DNA from: Hoeflea sp038900095
Lineage (GTDB): Bacteria; Pseudomonadota; Alphaproteobacteria; Rhizobiales; Rhizobiaceae
Reading direction: 5' to 3'
Assembly (NCBI RefSeq): GCF_038900095.1
Contig: NZ_JBBMQQ010000003.1
Coordinates: 558,001-622,000 of the forward strand
Length of the DNA stretch: 64,000 nt
A program made the position numbers and the translations under genes. Of the stretch, positions 1 through 7,860 are shown piece after piece (position 1 is the stretch's first letter; every line of letters begins with the position of its first letter). Under the pieces are notes generated by a model, which was given only the letters and a program-made list of their open reading frames with translations, had not been told where the DNA came from and did no database searches.

Positions 1-101
1 ACCATCCCGGGCTGCACAATCCCGATTTTGATTTTCCCGATGAACTGATTCCGGCGGGCGTCAGCCTGTTCGCGTTGATCGCGCGGGATCTCTGCGGCTG
101 A
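1..101 (+). CDS. 3' end of an unidentified gene (partial)
   Basis: An open frame runs from the window edge (codons starting at base 3) to a TGA at 99-101, giving the last 32 residues of a protein that begins outside the window. The tail reads HPGLHNPDFDFPDELIPAG, then a mildly hydrophobic segment ending in DLCG. I do not recognise a family. It converges on the zincin gene at 138-560 with a 36-base gap. It could be a chance open frame, but frame, stop position and base composition fit a real C-terminus. Confidence 0.45.
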   Translation, partial: HPGLHNPDFDFPDELIPAGVSLFALIARDLCG

Positions 102-137
102 GGCCGTCGGAGCCGCGTCCCGGTCGCGAGCCGGATC

Positions 138-560
138 TCAGGTGACCCCGGCCTCGATGCGCTCCATGTCGTCATCGGAGAGGCCGAAATGATGGCCGAT
201 CTCGTGGATCAGGACATGCGTGATGATGTCGCCGAGCGTTTCGTCATTTTCGGCCCAGTAATCAAGGATCGGCCGGCGATACAGGATGACCCGGTTGGCA
301 AGTTCTCCGGTTTCCATGGTGAAACGCTCGGTCAGGCCGCGCCCTTCGAAAAGTCCCAGGAGATCGAAAGGGGTTTCAAGCCCCATGTCCTCGAAGATGT
401 CGTCTTCGGGAAAATCGGCAACGATGATCGCCACATCGCCGGTATGGGAGCGGAAGCTTTCCGGCAAATTGGCATAGGCATCGATTGCCAGCGATTCGAA
501 CTCGGCAAGAGAGGGCGCATGCCGGTCTCGCCAATCCCCTGTCTGATCAATTCGCGCCAT
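138..560 (-). CDS. Minimal zincin metallopeptidase (DUF1025/Zincin_1)
   Basis: A 140-residue protein with a zinc-protease signature near the C-terminus, HEIGHHFGLSDDDME (HExxH followed by xxG). This pattern and length match the small Zincin_1 (PF06262, formerly DUF1025) family of bacteria, whose substrate is unknown. There is no signal peptide or membrane segment, so it should be cytosolic. The acidic region before the motif is usual for the family. The gene stands alone between convergent and co-directional neighbours. Family assignment is firm; the cellular role is not known. Confidence 0.9.
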   Translation of the reverse strand: MARIDQTGDWRDRHAPSLAEFESLAIDAYANLPESFRSHTGDVAIIVADFPEDDIFEDMGLETPFDLLGLFEGRGLTERFTMETGELANRVILYRRPILDYWAENDETLGDIITHVLIHEIGHHFGLSDDDMERIEAGVT

Positions 561-657
561 GAAAAGTCCCTTCGCCTGAATCGTCCGGTCAAGCCACGAA
601 TGTGCATATAAGAGAAACCGCCCGGCATTTCGAGGGCAGGATTTTACGGGGCAGGCA

Positions 658-1092
658 TCAGTGCCGCGGAATGTAACGGTCCGACAGGCCCCTGATGATC
701 TCGATCAGCACCGCGGTGAAAACACCGAAGGCCAGCAGGCCGTTGACCGCGACAAAACCAGAGAGCACACGCCAGCCCTTTTCGACAACGACGTCGCCAT
801 AACCGACCGTGCTGAAGGACACCATCGAGAAGTAGACGGCCTCCTCCAGGGAGGGAAAAACGCCAAGGAAGTAGAAGAGAACCGCCCAGAGCCAGACGCA
901 AAGCGTATTGGCGAGCAGTATCAGCACGACCGCGCTCGAGAGTGTCTGGAAGAATTGCCAGATACCCGGGCGATGGCCGGAGTAATTGGCTTCAGCCCTG
1001 CGAACCAGCCGAATGGTAATGAGCATGAAGGCAATCATCACGGCGGTGGATGCCAGAATGGTCAGGGTGCCGATGATAAGTTCGCAGATCAT
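658..1092 (-). CDS. Two-helix potassium-channel-like protein
   Basis: A 144-residue membrane protein. The selectivity-filter motif is visible as SFSTVGYGD, preceded by a pore helix and followed by a last transmembrane helix (GFVAVNGLLAFGVFTAVLIE). Two further hydrophobic segments lie in the N-terminal half. This is the Ion_trans_2 pore architecture. No RCK, cyclic-nucleotide or other gating domain follows the pore, so gating cannot be predicted. I start at the ATG at 1092 because the frame upstream of it is low-quality sequence that would run into the tRNA-Gly gene. Ion selectivity for K+ is inferred from TVGYGD. Confidence 0.85.
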   Translation of the reverse strand: MICELIIGTLTILASTAVMIAFMLITIRLVRRAEANYSGHRPGIWQFFQTLSSAVVLILLANTLCVWLWAVLFYFLGVFPSLEEAVYFSMVSFSTVGYGDVVVEKGWRVLSGFVAVNGLLAFGVFTAVLIEIIRGLSDRYIPRH

Positions 1093-1371
1093 GAAGTGTT
1101 TGTGCCTGCTGCGGTGATGCCGGTCAAATCGGACGAGCGATCCAGACTGGCGGGCAAGTGTGACGATTTGATTGATTCGGCTCTTTCCGATGCTCAGGCT
1201 CGGGCCAAAACCCGGGCTGCATCGAATCAGGTTCTTCCAGCAGATCGGAGGTGACGCCGAATCAGAAAAGCGGTTTTGGCGGCGGCGCGCATCACCGGTA
1301 GGCGGACCGAAGCCCATCCGGCTTCCCACCGCGAAAAGGCCAGTTTCATCATTGTCGAAATGTGGAGAAAC

Positions 1372-1446
1372 TGGAGCGGGCGAGGCGATTCGAACGCCCG
1401 ACCCCAACCTTGGCAAGGTTGTGCTCTACCCCTGAGCTACGCCCGC
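1372..1446 (-). tRNA. tRNA-Gly(GCC)
   Basis: On the minus strand the sequence folds as a tRNA: acceptor arms GCGGGCG (5' end at 1446) and CGCCCGC, anticodon loop CTTGCCAAG with anticodon GCC, a GTTCGAATC T-loop, discriminator T and an encoded CCA at 1372-1374. The gene stands alone. No copy of its 3' end was seen nearby, so there is no sign that it serves as an integration site here. Confidence 0.96.
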
Positions 1447-1772
1447 TCATAACCATGTCCGTGGGTAACTCGGACCGGCTGTCGAGGCGGTTCCGCCCCG
1501 GACCGGCGCTATATGGCGCAACCTGCTTTCAATTGCAACAGGGAATTTTCAGTCAAATGCAACATATCACAATCTGTCCTGATCGGAGCCGGCTTTGCTG
1601 CGGCTTTTGCCCGGTAGCGACAGCGCGGATTTCCTTTGAAAATGGCGGCCATTGCACAGCCCAGCCGGGTTGCTCTATCAAGAGCGGACATGAGGCTGAC
1701 GTCATGCGGGCGATGCCGCCGGCGTTTCAGCTCCAGCCGACCTGACTTTTCGTTCCAGCAAGAGTTTGTTTC
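1447..1772. other. Intergenic region between tRNA-Gly and the ProXp-type gene
   Basis: About 326 bases without a supported gene. It must hold the tRNA promoter (minus strand, just above 1446) and the promoter of the gene at 1773. I could not assign either confidently. The only clear signal is a purine-rich stretch shortly before 1773 that may act as ribosome binding site. No strong hairpin or repeat was seen. Confidence 0.5.
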
Positions 1773-2270
1773 ATGCCCAAGACCCGCCAAGATCTCTTCG
1801 ATTGCCTGGATGCGCTGGGGATCGCGCATCCGACTGTTGACCATGTCCCGGTGTTCACCGTCGCCGAATCGCAATCGCTGAGAGACGAGATCCCGGGGGG
1901 GCACACCAAGAACCTGTTCCTCAAGGACAAGAAGGGCGCCTATTTCCTGGTCACGGTCGAGGAAAATGCCGAAGTGAACCTGAAGAGGATCCACACCCTG
2001 ATCGGGGCCAGTGGCCGGGTTTCTTTCGGCAAGCCGGAAGCGCTGATGGAGAAGCTCGGGGTGACGCCGGGTTCGGTCACCATCTTCTGCGCGATCAATG
2101 ATCCGGACCACGAAGTGACAATCGTCATTGACGAGCCGCTCCTCGAGCACGAGGTTATCAACGCTCATCCCTTGAGCAATGATGCGACCACGTCGATCGG
2201 GCGCGAGGATCTCAAACGCTTTCTCGCCCATACCGGTCATCAGCCGTTGATCTTGAAAGTTTCGGTCTAA
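1773..2270 (+). CDS. ProXp/YbaK-type aminoacyl-tRNA deacylase
   Basis: A 165-residue single-domain protein of the YbaK/ProX editing superfamily. The hallmark is the lysine in GGHTKNLFLKDKKG, equivalent to the catalytic lysine of freestanding ProXp-ala proteins that hydrolyse mischarged Ala-tRNA(Pro). Later family blocks are also visible (VSFGKPEALMEKLGVTPGSV and HPLSNDATTSI). There is no fused prolyl-tRNA synthetase, so this is a trans-editing factor. Which mischarged tRNA it clears is inferred from family knowledge and not proven by sequence. It is followed 49 bases later by the thioredoxin-TPR gene on the same strand. Confidence 0.88.
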   Translation: MPKTRQDLFDCLDALGIAHPTVDHVPVFTVAESQSLRDEIPGGHTKNLFLKDKKGAYFLVTVEENAEVNLKRIHTLIGASGRVSFGKPEALMEKLGVTPGSVTIFCAINDPDHEVTIVIDEPLLEHEVINAHPLSNDATTSIGREDLKRFLAHTGHQPLILKVSV

Positions 2271-2319
2271 AACACGATTTTGAACAGAGATATCTTCCAG
2301 CAGGCACGGAATCAGACCC

Positions 2320-3309
2320 ATGAGTGACTTTGACAATCCCTATGCGCCGTCTACCGGCGGCCAGATGAGCGGTACGGTGACGTTCGGCGATACGCCGAAA
2401 CCGGCCGGTGGCGCAGGAGTCGCCGCGGGAGATCTGATTACCGACACCACGACCGCGGGCTTTACTGCCGACGTGATCAACGCGTCGCGGGATGTGACCG
2501 TGCTTGTCGATTTCTGGGCGCCCTGGTGCGGACCCTGCAAACAGCTCACCCCGGTCATCGAGAAGGTGGTGCGCGAATCAAACGGCCGGGTCAAACTGGT
2601 CAAGCTGAACATTGACGACCATCCGGCGATTCCGGGTCAGATGGGAATCCAGTCGATTCCCGCCGTGGTCGCCTTTTCCGGCGGCAAGCCGGTGGACGGT
2701 TTCATGGGCGCGTTGCCGGAAAGCCAGATCCGCGAGTTCATCGAGAAGGTCGCCGGCCCTCCGGCCAAATCCTCGAACGAAGAGCAGATCGAACAGGTTC
2801 TGGCTCAGTCGCGGGAAGCGTTTGCCGCGGGGGATGTGGAAACCGCAGCGCGCGGCTTCGGTGCAATCCTGCAGATGGACCAGGCGCATGTCGGGGCGAT
2901 TGCCGGCATGGCCGGCTGCATGCTGGAGGCGGGCGAACTTGACCGTGCGGAAAAGCTGCTGAACGCCGTTCCGATGGAAGAACGCAAGGATCTGGAAATC
3001 GCCGCCGTGTTCAAACGGCTCGAGATGGCACGGGAAGTGGCCGATCTTGGCGATCCGGTCGAACTGGAAGCGCGGCTGGCTTCCAATCCGGCCGATCACG
3101 AGGCGCGGATCAAGTTTGCCAAGATCCTCAATGCGCAGGGCCACCGGGAAGCGGCGGCCGATGAGCTGTTCACGGTCATGCGCATGGACCGGAACTGGGA
3201 AGACGAAGCGGCCCGCAAGACGCTGCTGGAGTTCTTCGAGGCCTGGGGCCCCGTGGATCCGGCAACGCTTTCTGCGCGGCGGAAGCTGTCTTCGCTGCTG
3301 TTTTCCTGA
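2320..3309 (+). CDS. Thioredoxin-TPR co-chaperone (YbbN/CnoX-like)
   Basis: A 329-residue protein. Residues 1-40 are a Gly/Pro-rich leader, and about 42-145 form a thioredoxin fold with active site WCGPC at 69-73 in FWAPWCGPCKQ. The remainder is helical TPR-like sequence containing the duplicated EARLASNPADHEARIKFAK block typical of YbbN C-terminal domains. Both active-site cysteines are present, so redox activity is plausible, unlike E. coli YbbN (CnoX), which has SxxC. No signal peptide is seen, so it should be cytosolic, with a role in protein folding or redox rescue. The Lon-N and Trm112-like genes follow on the same strand. Confidence 0.9.
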   Translation: MSDFDNPYAPSTGGQMSGTVTFGDTPKPAGGAGVAAGDLITDTTTAGFTADVINASRDVTVLVDFWAPWCGPCKQLTPVIEKVVRESNGRVKLVKLNIDDHPAIPGQMGIQSIPAVVAFSGGKPVDGFMGALPESQIREFIEKVAGPPAKSSNEEQIEQVLAQSREAFAAGDVETAARGFGAILQMDQAHVGAIAGMAGCMLEAGELDRAEKLLNAVPMEERKDLEIAAVFKRLEMAREVADLGDPVELEARLASNPADHEARIKFAKILNAQGHREAAADELFTVMRMDRNWEDEAARKTLLEFFEAWGPVDPATLSARRKLSSLLFS

Positions 3310-3392
3310 GAGCCTGATTTATCGCCAGACCCTTGAGATTTTGCTGGTTTGCCCCACATTCCGGTGTGTGATGAACATTGAGGCTTAATGGC

Positions 3393-4070
3393 ATGCAGGT
3401 CGGGAACAAATCCTATCGAGTCGAAGCGGATATTCCGGAACAGGTTCCGGTGTTTCCGCTGTCCGGCGCGTTGTTGCTGCCGGGTTCGCAGTTGCCGCTC
3501 AACATCTTCGAGCCGCGTTATCTTTCGATGTTTGACGACGCGATGAGCTCGGACAGGCTGATCGGCGTCATCCAGCCGGCGCTTGGCGACACCGAGTCGT
3601 GCAAGGGGCCGGTGGAAGACCTGTGCCGGGTCGGCTGCCTCGGGCGCATCACCTCCTTCGCCGAGACAGGTGATGGCCGCTATGTCATCACCTTGGGCGG
3701 TGTTTGCCGGTTCAGGGTGATTGGTGAACCGGAACAAGGCCGCAAGCCCTACCGGTTGTGCCGGATTTCGCCGTTCCTTGGCGATCTCGAAGCAGCCGGT
3801 GAGGACGCGGAGGTCGACAGGAAGGCTTTGCTGGAAAGCTTCAAGGCCTATCTGGAAGCCAATGACCTGGAGGCCGACTGGAGTTCGGTCGAACGGGCGA
3901 GCACGGAAACCCTGGTCAATTCGCTGTCGATGATGTCGCCTTACGGGCCTGCGGAAAAGCAGGCGCTGCTCGAGGCGGACAATCTCAGGGTGCGGGCGGA
4001 AACGCTGATTGCCATCACCGAGATTGCCTTGGCACGAAATTCGGACGACTATGACCGGGTTCTGCAATAG
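3393..4070 (+). CDS. Lon N-terminal (substrate-binding) domain protein
   Basis: A 225-residue protein consisting of the LON substrate-binding domain alone. PVFPLSGALLLPGSQLPLNI and FEPRY near the N-terminus are diagnostic. There is no AAA+ or protease domain, so it is not a protease; such proteins are widespread in alphaproteobacteria and their function is unknown. I start at the ATG at 3393, which has GAGG nine bases upstream; a TTG at 3378 in the same frame would add five residues. It lies between the thioredoxin-TPR gene and the Trm112-like gene, 15 bases before the latter, and is probably co-transcribed with both. Confidence 0.87.
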   Translation: MQVGNKSYRVEADIPEQVPVFPLSGALLLPGSQLPLNIFEPRYLSMFDDAMSSDRLIGVIQPALGDTESCKGPVEDLCRVGCLGRITSFAETGDGRYVITLGGVCRFRVIGEPEQGRKPYRLCRISPFLGDLEAAGEDAEVDRKALLESFKAYLEANDLEADWSSVERASTETLVNSLSMMSPYGPAEKQALLEADNLRVRAETLIAITEIALARNSDDYDRVLQ

Positions 4071-4085
4071 GCCGGTTCCGTTGAC

Positions 4086-4307
4086 ATGAAAAACCAGACC
4101 CAGCCAGCCAAGAGTGCCCGCTCACGGGGGATTGTCGACCCCAAGATGCTGGAGCTTCTGGTGTGTCCGCTGACCTATGGTCCGCTGAAATTCGATGCCG
4201 AGAAGGACGAGCTGATTTCGGCTCGCGCCAAACTGGCCTATCCCGTGCGCGACGGCATTCCGATCATGCTGGTCTCGGAAGCCCGGCAGCTTCCCGAAGA
4301 AGACTGA
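4086..4307 (+). CDS. Trm112-like small protein
   Basis: A 73-residue protein with the Trm112p/YcaR pattern: MLELLVCPLTYGPL, then an acidic turn, LAYPVRDGIPIMLVSEAR and an acidic tail. It keeps one cysteine of the usual zinc-binding set (CP), the second site being replaced by TYGPL, as is common in bacterial members. Eukaryotic Trm112 activates methyltransferases; the bacterial role is not established. It sits 15 bases after the Lon-N gene and is probably the last gene of that transcript. Confidence 0.88.
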   Translation: MKNQTQPAKSARSRGIVDPKMLELLVCPLTYGPLKFDAEKDELISARAKLAYPVRDGIPIMLVSEARQLPEED

Positions 4308-4403
4308 GCCCCAACGGGCGCGAGCGGCGACTGAACCAGGCTTGACCGGAAACGGTGTTTCGCCCAAATGTAAGTCAGCCGACCAAATCAGAAAGGTGGA
4401 CTT

Positions 4404-4976
4404 GTGTCCAAAAAGGGCGATCAACGCCGCGAAGCGATCGTGGCAGCCGCGGCGCGGCTGTTCTGGGTTCACGGATTTTCCGCGACCAGCATTGCCGACA
4501 TCGCCCGCGATGCCGGAGTGCCGCAGGGCAACATGTTTTATTATTTCCGCACCAAGGCGGAACTGGCCCTGGCGGTGGCGGATGTTTTTGTCAGCGAAAC
4601 CCAATCGCTGATCCTTGAAGCCGAGGCCGCATCGCCGGACCCGCGTCAACGCATCCGCTTCCTGTTGCAGCGTCTGGCCCAATCCAACCGCAGCCGGGTC
4701 GACAATGGCTGCCCGATCAGCGCGGCTGTCAGGGATTTCCGCCGCTCGGCGCCGGAGGCTTCGGCCCGCGCCAGCCAGAGTTTCGAGCTGCTGGTGAGTT
4801 TCATTGCCCGGGAGCTGCAGAAAACCGGCCCGCGGCCGTCCATCGCCATGGCCCGCGCCCGTGCAGTCGTCATCGAATGGCAGGGCGGCATCGCGCTGGC
4901 CCATGCTTTCAATGACATGACCGTGCTGACAGAAAGCCTGCGGCGCGCCGAACAAAGCCTGCAGATCGCGGCGTAA
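4404..4976 (+). CDS. TetR-family transcriptional regulator
   Basis: A 190-residue regulator. The N-terminal TetR helix-turn-helix is clear: GFSATSIADIARDAGVPQGN followed by MFYYFRTKAEL, about residues 25-60. The C-terminal ligand domain has no recognisable specificity. The start is GTG at 4404, with GAAAGGTGGA just upstream as ribosome binding site. It converges on the UbiH-like hydroxylase gene 35 bases away. Its targets are unknown. Confidence 0.88.
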   Translation: MSKKGDQRREAIVAAAARLFWVHGFSATSIADIARDAGVPQGNMFYYFRTKAELALAVADVFVSETQSLILEAEAASPDPRQRIRFLLQRLAQSNRSRVDNGCPISAAVRDFRRSAPEASARASQSFELLVSFIARELQKTGPRPSIAMARARAVVIEWQGGIALAHAFNDMTVLTESLRRAEQSLQIAA

Positions 4977-5011
4977 TCAGGTTGCCGCAAACCGCGGAAA
5001 GCGGCGCGGGA

Positions 5012-6238
5012 TCAGATGGTCTCGCCGCGCAGCAAGCGCGGGCCGGAAGCATCGGGGATGCCGGCTGCCTGGTTGATGAAATAGCGTTTCATCCCCGGCA
5101 TCCTGTCGACAAGGCCGAGGCCGAAATCCCGGATCAGCCGCAACGGCGTGATGTCGTTTGAGAACATGCGGGTGAGGATGTCGCTGGTAACGCCCATGCG
5201 GACCGTGTCGAACCGCCGCCATGTCTGGTAGCGCTCGAGAACCGTGAGCGCGCCGATATCGAGGCCAAGCCGGTTTGCCTCGACAACCGTTTCGGCCAGG
5301 GCGGCAACATCGCGAAAGCCGAGATTGAGGCCCTGACCTGCTACCGGATGGATTCCGTGGGCGGCGTCACCGGCCAGCGCCAGCCGCGGCCGGACAAATT
5401 CACGCGCCAGCGTCAATCCGAGCGGGAAGGCCCGGCGGCCGCCTTCGACGGTCAATGTGCCGAGATGATGGCCAAAGCGGCGTTCCAGTTCGGCCTCGAA
5501 GACGAAATCGTCTTCGGCGACAAGCCGGTTGGCGTCCTCGGTGCGTTCGGTCCAGACCAGTGACGAACGGTTTCCGGTCAGGGGCAGGATGGCGAAGGGG
5601 CCGGAGGGCAGGAAATGTTCTTCGGCGCGCCCATTGTGCGGCCGCTCGTGCTTGACCGTGGTGACAATGCCGGACTGGCCGTATTCCCAGCGCTGGGTCT
5701 TGATGCCTGCCATCTCGCGCAGGCTGGATTTGACGCCATCGGCGGCGACCACGAGCCTGGCCGTGAATTCCCGGCCATCGGCTGTTTCAACGCGGGCACT
5801 GGTTTCGGTGATGGCGAGTGCGGATGCCGCCGCAGACTGGTGGATGGGAATGCCGATTTCGGCGGCCTTGTCGCGCAGTGCTCTCACCATGGCGACATTC
5901 GGCGCCATGTGGGCGAAAGGCTCGCCGTCCTCGATCGCACCGTCAAATGTCAGAAACACCGGGCGTACCGGATCGGAGGTGCGCGAATCGGTAATGACCA
6001 TGTCGTTGATGGGCTGGGCCTCGGGTTCTATCGCCCCCCAAACACCCAGCGTGGTCAGCAGGCGCTTGGCGCCGGCCGCGATTGCCGAGGCGCGCTGGTC
6101 CTTGCGCCAGACTTCGGGCGGCGCCGCGTCGATCACGGCAATATCGAGGGAAGGGCCCGCGAGCTTGAGCGCCACGGCAGCCGAGAGGCCGACATATCCG
6201 CCACCACATACCAGGATATCGAGGCTTGGGGTCGTCAT
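5012..6238 (-). CDS. UbiH/Coq6-family FAD-dependent hydroxylase
   Basis: A 408-residue flavoprotein monooxygenase. The motifs appear in order: the FAD-binding dinucleotide fold CGGGYVGLSAA near residue 11, the DG motif in VVAADGVKSSLRE near 170, and the GD motif GDAAHGIHPVAGQGLNLGF near 290. The last block is characteristic of ubiquinone ring hydroxylases (UbiH/UbiF/VisC/UbiL). It probably hydroxylates the polyprenylated ring during ubiquinone synthesis; which ring carbon cannot be read from sequence. The ATG at 6238 has GAAGGAAG upstream. It is divergent from tesB. Confidence 0.88.
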   Translation of the reverse strand: MTTPSLDILVCGGGYVGLSAAVALKLAGPSLDIAVIDAAPPEVWRKDQRASAIAAGAKRLLTTLGVWGAIEPEAQPINDMVITDSRTSDPVRPVFLTFDGAIEDGEPFAHMAPNVAMVRALRDKAAEIGIPIHQSAAASALAITETSARVETADGREFTARLVVAADGVKSSLREMAGIKTQRWEYGQSGIVTTVKHERPHNGRAEEHFLPSGPFAILPLTGNRSSLVWTERTEDANRLVAEDDFVFEAELERRFGHHLGTLTVEGGRRAFPLGLTLAREFVRPRLALAGDAAHGIHPVAGQGLNLGFRDVAALAETVVEANRLGLDIGALTVLERYQTWRRFDTVRMGVTSDILTRMFSNDITPLRLIRDFGLGLVDRMPGMKRYFINQAAGIPDASGPRLLRGETI

Positions 6239-6393
6239 CGCATCTTCCTTCTCAAGATCTGTCCGGCCTTTATTGTGCGGGCAGCATCACAGCGGTTGTC
6301 CTGCCGCATATGGCGGCTACGCTCTTTGCAGTGGCGTCTTGACACCGTATACCGCATTGTCATCCTTCAGCCCACCTCTGCGAGAATACCAAA

Positions 6394-7272
6394 ATGTCGC
6401 GACCAGCTCCCACCGCCATGGAACAATTGCTCTCCAGCCTCGATATCGAACGGCTCGAGCAGGACCTGTTTCGCGGAACCAGCCCGCAGGTCGGCTGGCA
6501 GCGTGTTTTCGGCGGGCAGGTGATCGGCCAGGCGCTGGTGGCGGCGCAGCGCACGATCGCGGCGGACCGGCCGGTGCATTCGCTGCATGCCTATTTCATG
6601 CGGCCGGGCGATCCGGCAGCGCCGATCATCTACGAGGTTGACCGGATCCGCGACGGCCTGAGTTTTGCTACCCGCTCGGTGGTGGCGATCCAGCATGGCA
6701 AGGCGATCTTCTCGCTGTCGGCTTCCTTCCAGAAGGTCGAGGAGGGGCTTGAGTACCAGGACCCGATCCCCGACGTGGCCCAGCCGCAGGACCTGCCGGG
6801 CAAGGAGGAAATGCGGGAGGCATTCCTGACGGGCGCACCCGATCACATCCGCAGCTACTGGGAGCGCGAGCGCCCGATCGAGGTGCGGCCGCTGTCGCTG
6901 GAGCACTATATTTCCGACAGGAAACTCGAGCCGCAGCAGAAGGTGTGGGTCCGGACCACCGGCCCGGTGCCAGATGATCACATCATCCAGGCGGCGATCC
7001 TGGCATACCTGTCCGACATGACGCTTCTCGACACGGCGCTGTTTGCACATGGGCGGTCGGTGTTCGACCGCAACCTCCAGGTTGCCAGCCTCGACCACGC
7101 GATGTGGTTTCACCGGCCTTCGAAGCTTGATGACTGGCTGCTCTACAGCATGGATTCGCCCAACACCAATGGCGGGCGCGGCTTCACCCGGGGCAGCCTT
7201 TACCAGCGCGACGGGAAGCTGATTGCCTCGGTGGCGCAAGAGGGATTGATCCGGGACCGGACAAACGCCTAA
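6394..7272 (+). CDS. tesB: Acyl-CoA thioesterase II (TesB)
   Basis: A 292-residue double-hotdog thioesterase that hydrolyses medium- and long-chain acyl-CoA to fatty acid and CoA. Family blocks are present: GWQRVFGGQVIGQALVAAQ near the N-terminus, LHAYFMRPGDP, SLDHAMWFHRP with the catalytic Asp, and SVAQEGLIR with the catalytic Gln at the C-terminus. Length matches E. coli TesB. A possible -35 element CTTGAC lies about 55 bases upstream. It stands alone, transcribed away from the UbiH-like gene and toward the glnK-amt region. Confidence 0.93.
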   Translation: MSRPAPTAMEQLLSSLDIERLEQDLFRGTSPQVGWQRVFGGQVIGQALVAAQRTIAADRPVHSLHAYFMRPGDPAAPIIYEVDRIRDGLSFATRSVVAIQHGKAIFSLSASFQKVEEGLEYQDPIPDVAQPQDLPGKEEMREAFLTGAPDHIRSYWERERPIEVRPLSLEHYISDRKLEPQQKVWVRTTGPVPDDHIIQAAILAYLSDMTLLDTALFAHGRSVFDRNLQVASLDHAMWFHRPSKLDDWLLYSMDSPNTNGGRGFTRGSLYQRDGKLIASVAQEGLIRDRTNA

Positions 7273-7395
7273 AAAATAGACACGCAATATTTTATGCCTA
7301 ATAATTAGCCATACGCTGCACAACAGATTGCGCGGCAGATCTCCCATTCAAATTTTTCCCCTGAAATAACAATGTGTTGTCCGGTTTTTGCGAAA

Positions 7396-7412
7396 CTGGC
7401 ACGGCATTTGAT
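7396..7412 (+). promoter_or_regulatory. Sigma54-type promoter of glnK1-amt1
   Basis: CTGGCACG-GCAT-TTGAT matches the sigma54 consensus YTGGCACG-N4-TTGCW at every fixed position except the C of the -12 GC. It lies about 90 bases before the glnK1 ATG, and the same element with the same deviation recurs before glnK2. RpoN with NtrC control is established for glnK-amtB in proteobacteria. No convincing NtrC half-site pair was found upstream. Confidence 0.75.
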
Positions 7413-7502
7413 TTGCTTGTGGTCAGGCGGGTGATCCAACGCGTGTTGGGGATCCTGTCATGAGGGGCGGCATGGCCGCGGACAACAAGGATGGGAAACC
7501 AG

Positions 7503-7841
7503 ATGAAAATTGTGATGGCCATCATCAAGCCGTTCAAGCTGGACGAAGTGCGTGAAGCACTGACAGCGATCGGCATTCAGGGCCTGACCGTCAGCGAAGT
7601 CAAAGGCTACGGCAGGCAGAAGGGGCATACCGAGATTTATCGCGGGACCGAATATGCGGTGAGCTTTCTGCCAAAACTGAAGATCGAAATCGCGGTTGCA
7701 ACAGATGCAGTCGACAAGGCGGTGGAAGCCATCGCCGTGTCAGCCAAGACCGGCCAGATCGGCGACGGCAAGATCTTCGTTTACTCGATTGACCAGGCCA
7801 TGCGCATCCGCACCGGCGAAACCGACGCCGACGCGTTGTAA
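7503..7841 (+). CDS. glnK: P-II nitrogen regulatory protein GlnK, copy 1
   Basis: A 112-residue PII trimer subunit that senses ATP/ADP, 2-oxoglutarate and, through uridylylation, glutamine; it blocks or releases the Amt channel. The T-loop tyrosine is Y51 in TEIYRGTEYAV, and the B-loop TGQIGDGKIF is intact. I start at the ATG at 7503 (MKIVMAIIKPF) rather than an in-frame ATG at 7491, because the latter lies inside the GGATGGGA ribosome binding site. It is 19 bases before amt copy 1. It differs from copy 2 at residues 64, 67, 69 and 109 only. Confidence 0.95.
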   Translation: MKIVMAIIKPFKLDEVREALTAIGIQGLTVSEVKGYGRQKGHTEIYRGTEYAVSFLPKLKIEIAVATDAVDKAVEAIAVSAKTGQIGDGKIFVYSIDQAMRIRTGETDADAL

Positions 7842-7860
7842 GGCAACAGGAGATAATCCC

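Noticed and set aside
1093..1416. N-terminal extension of the ion channel gene by 108 codons
   Set aside because: The extension reads through the tRNA-Gly gene and lacks any membrane or known sequence; the ATG at 1092 gives a normal channel.
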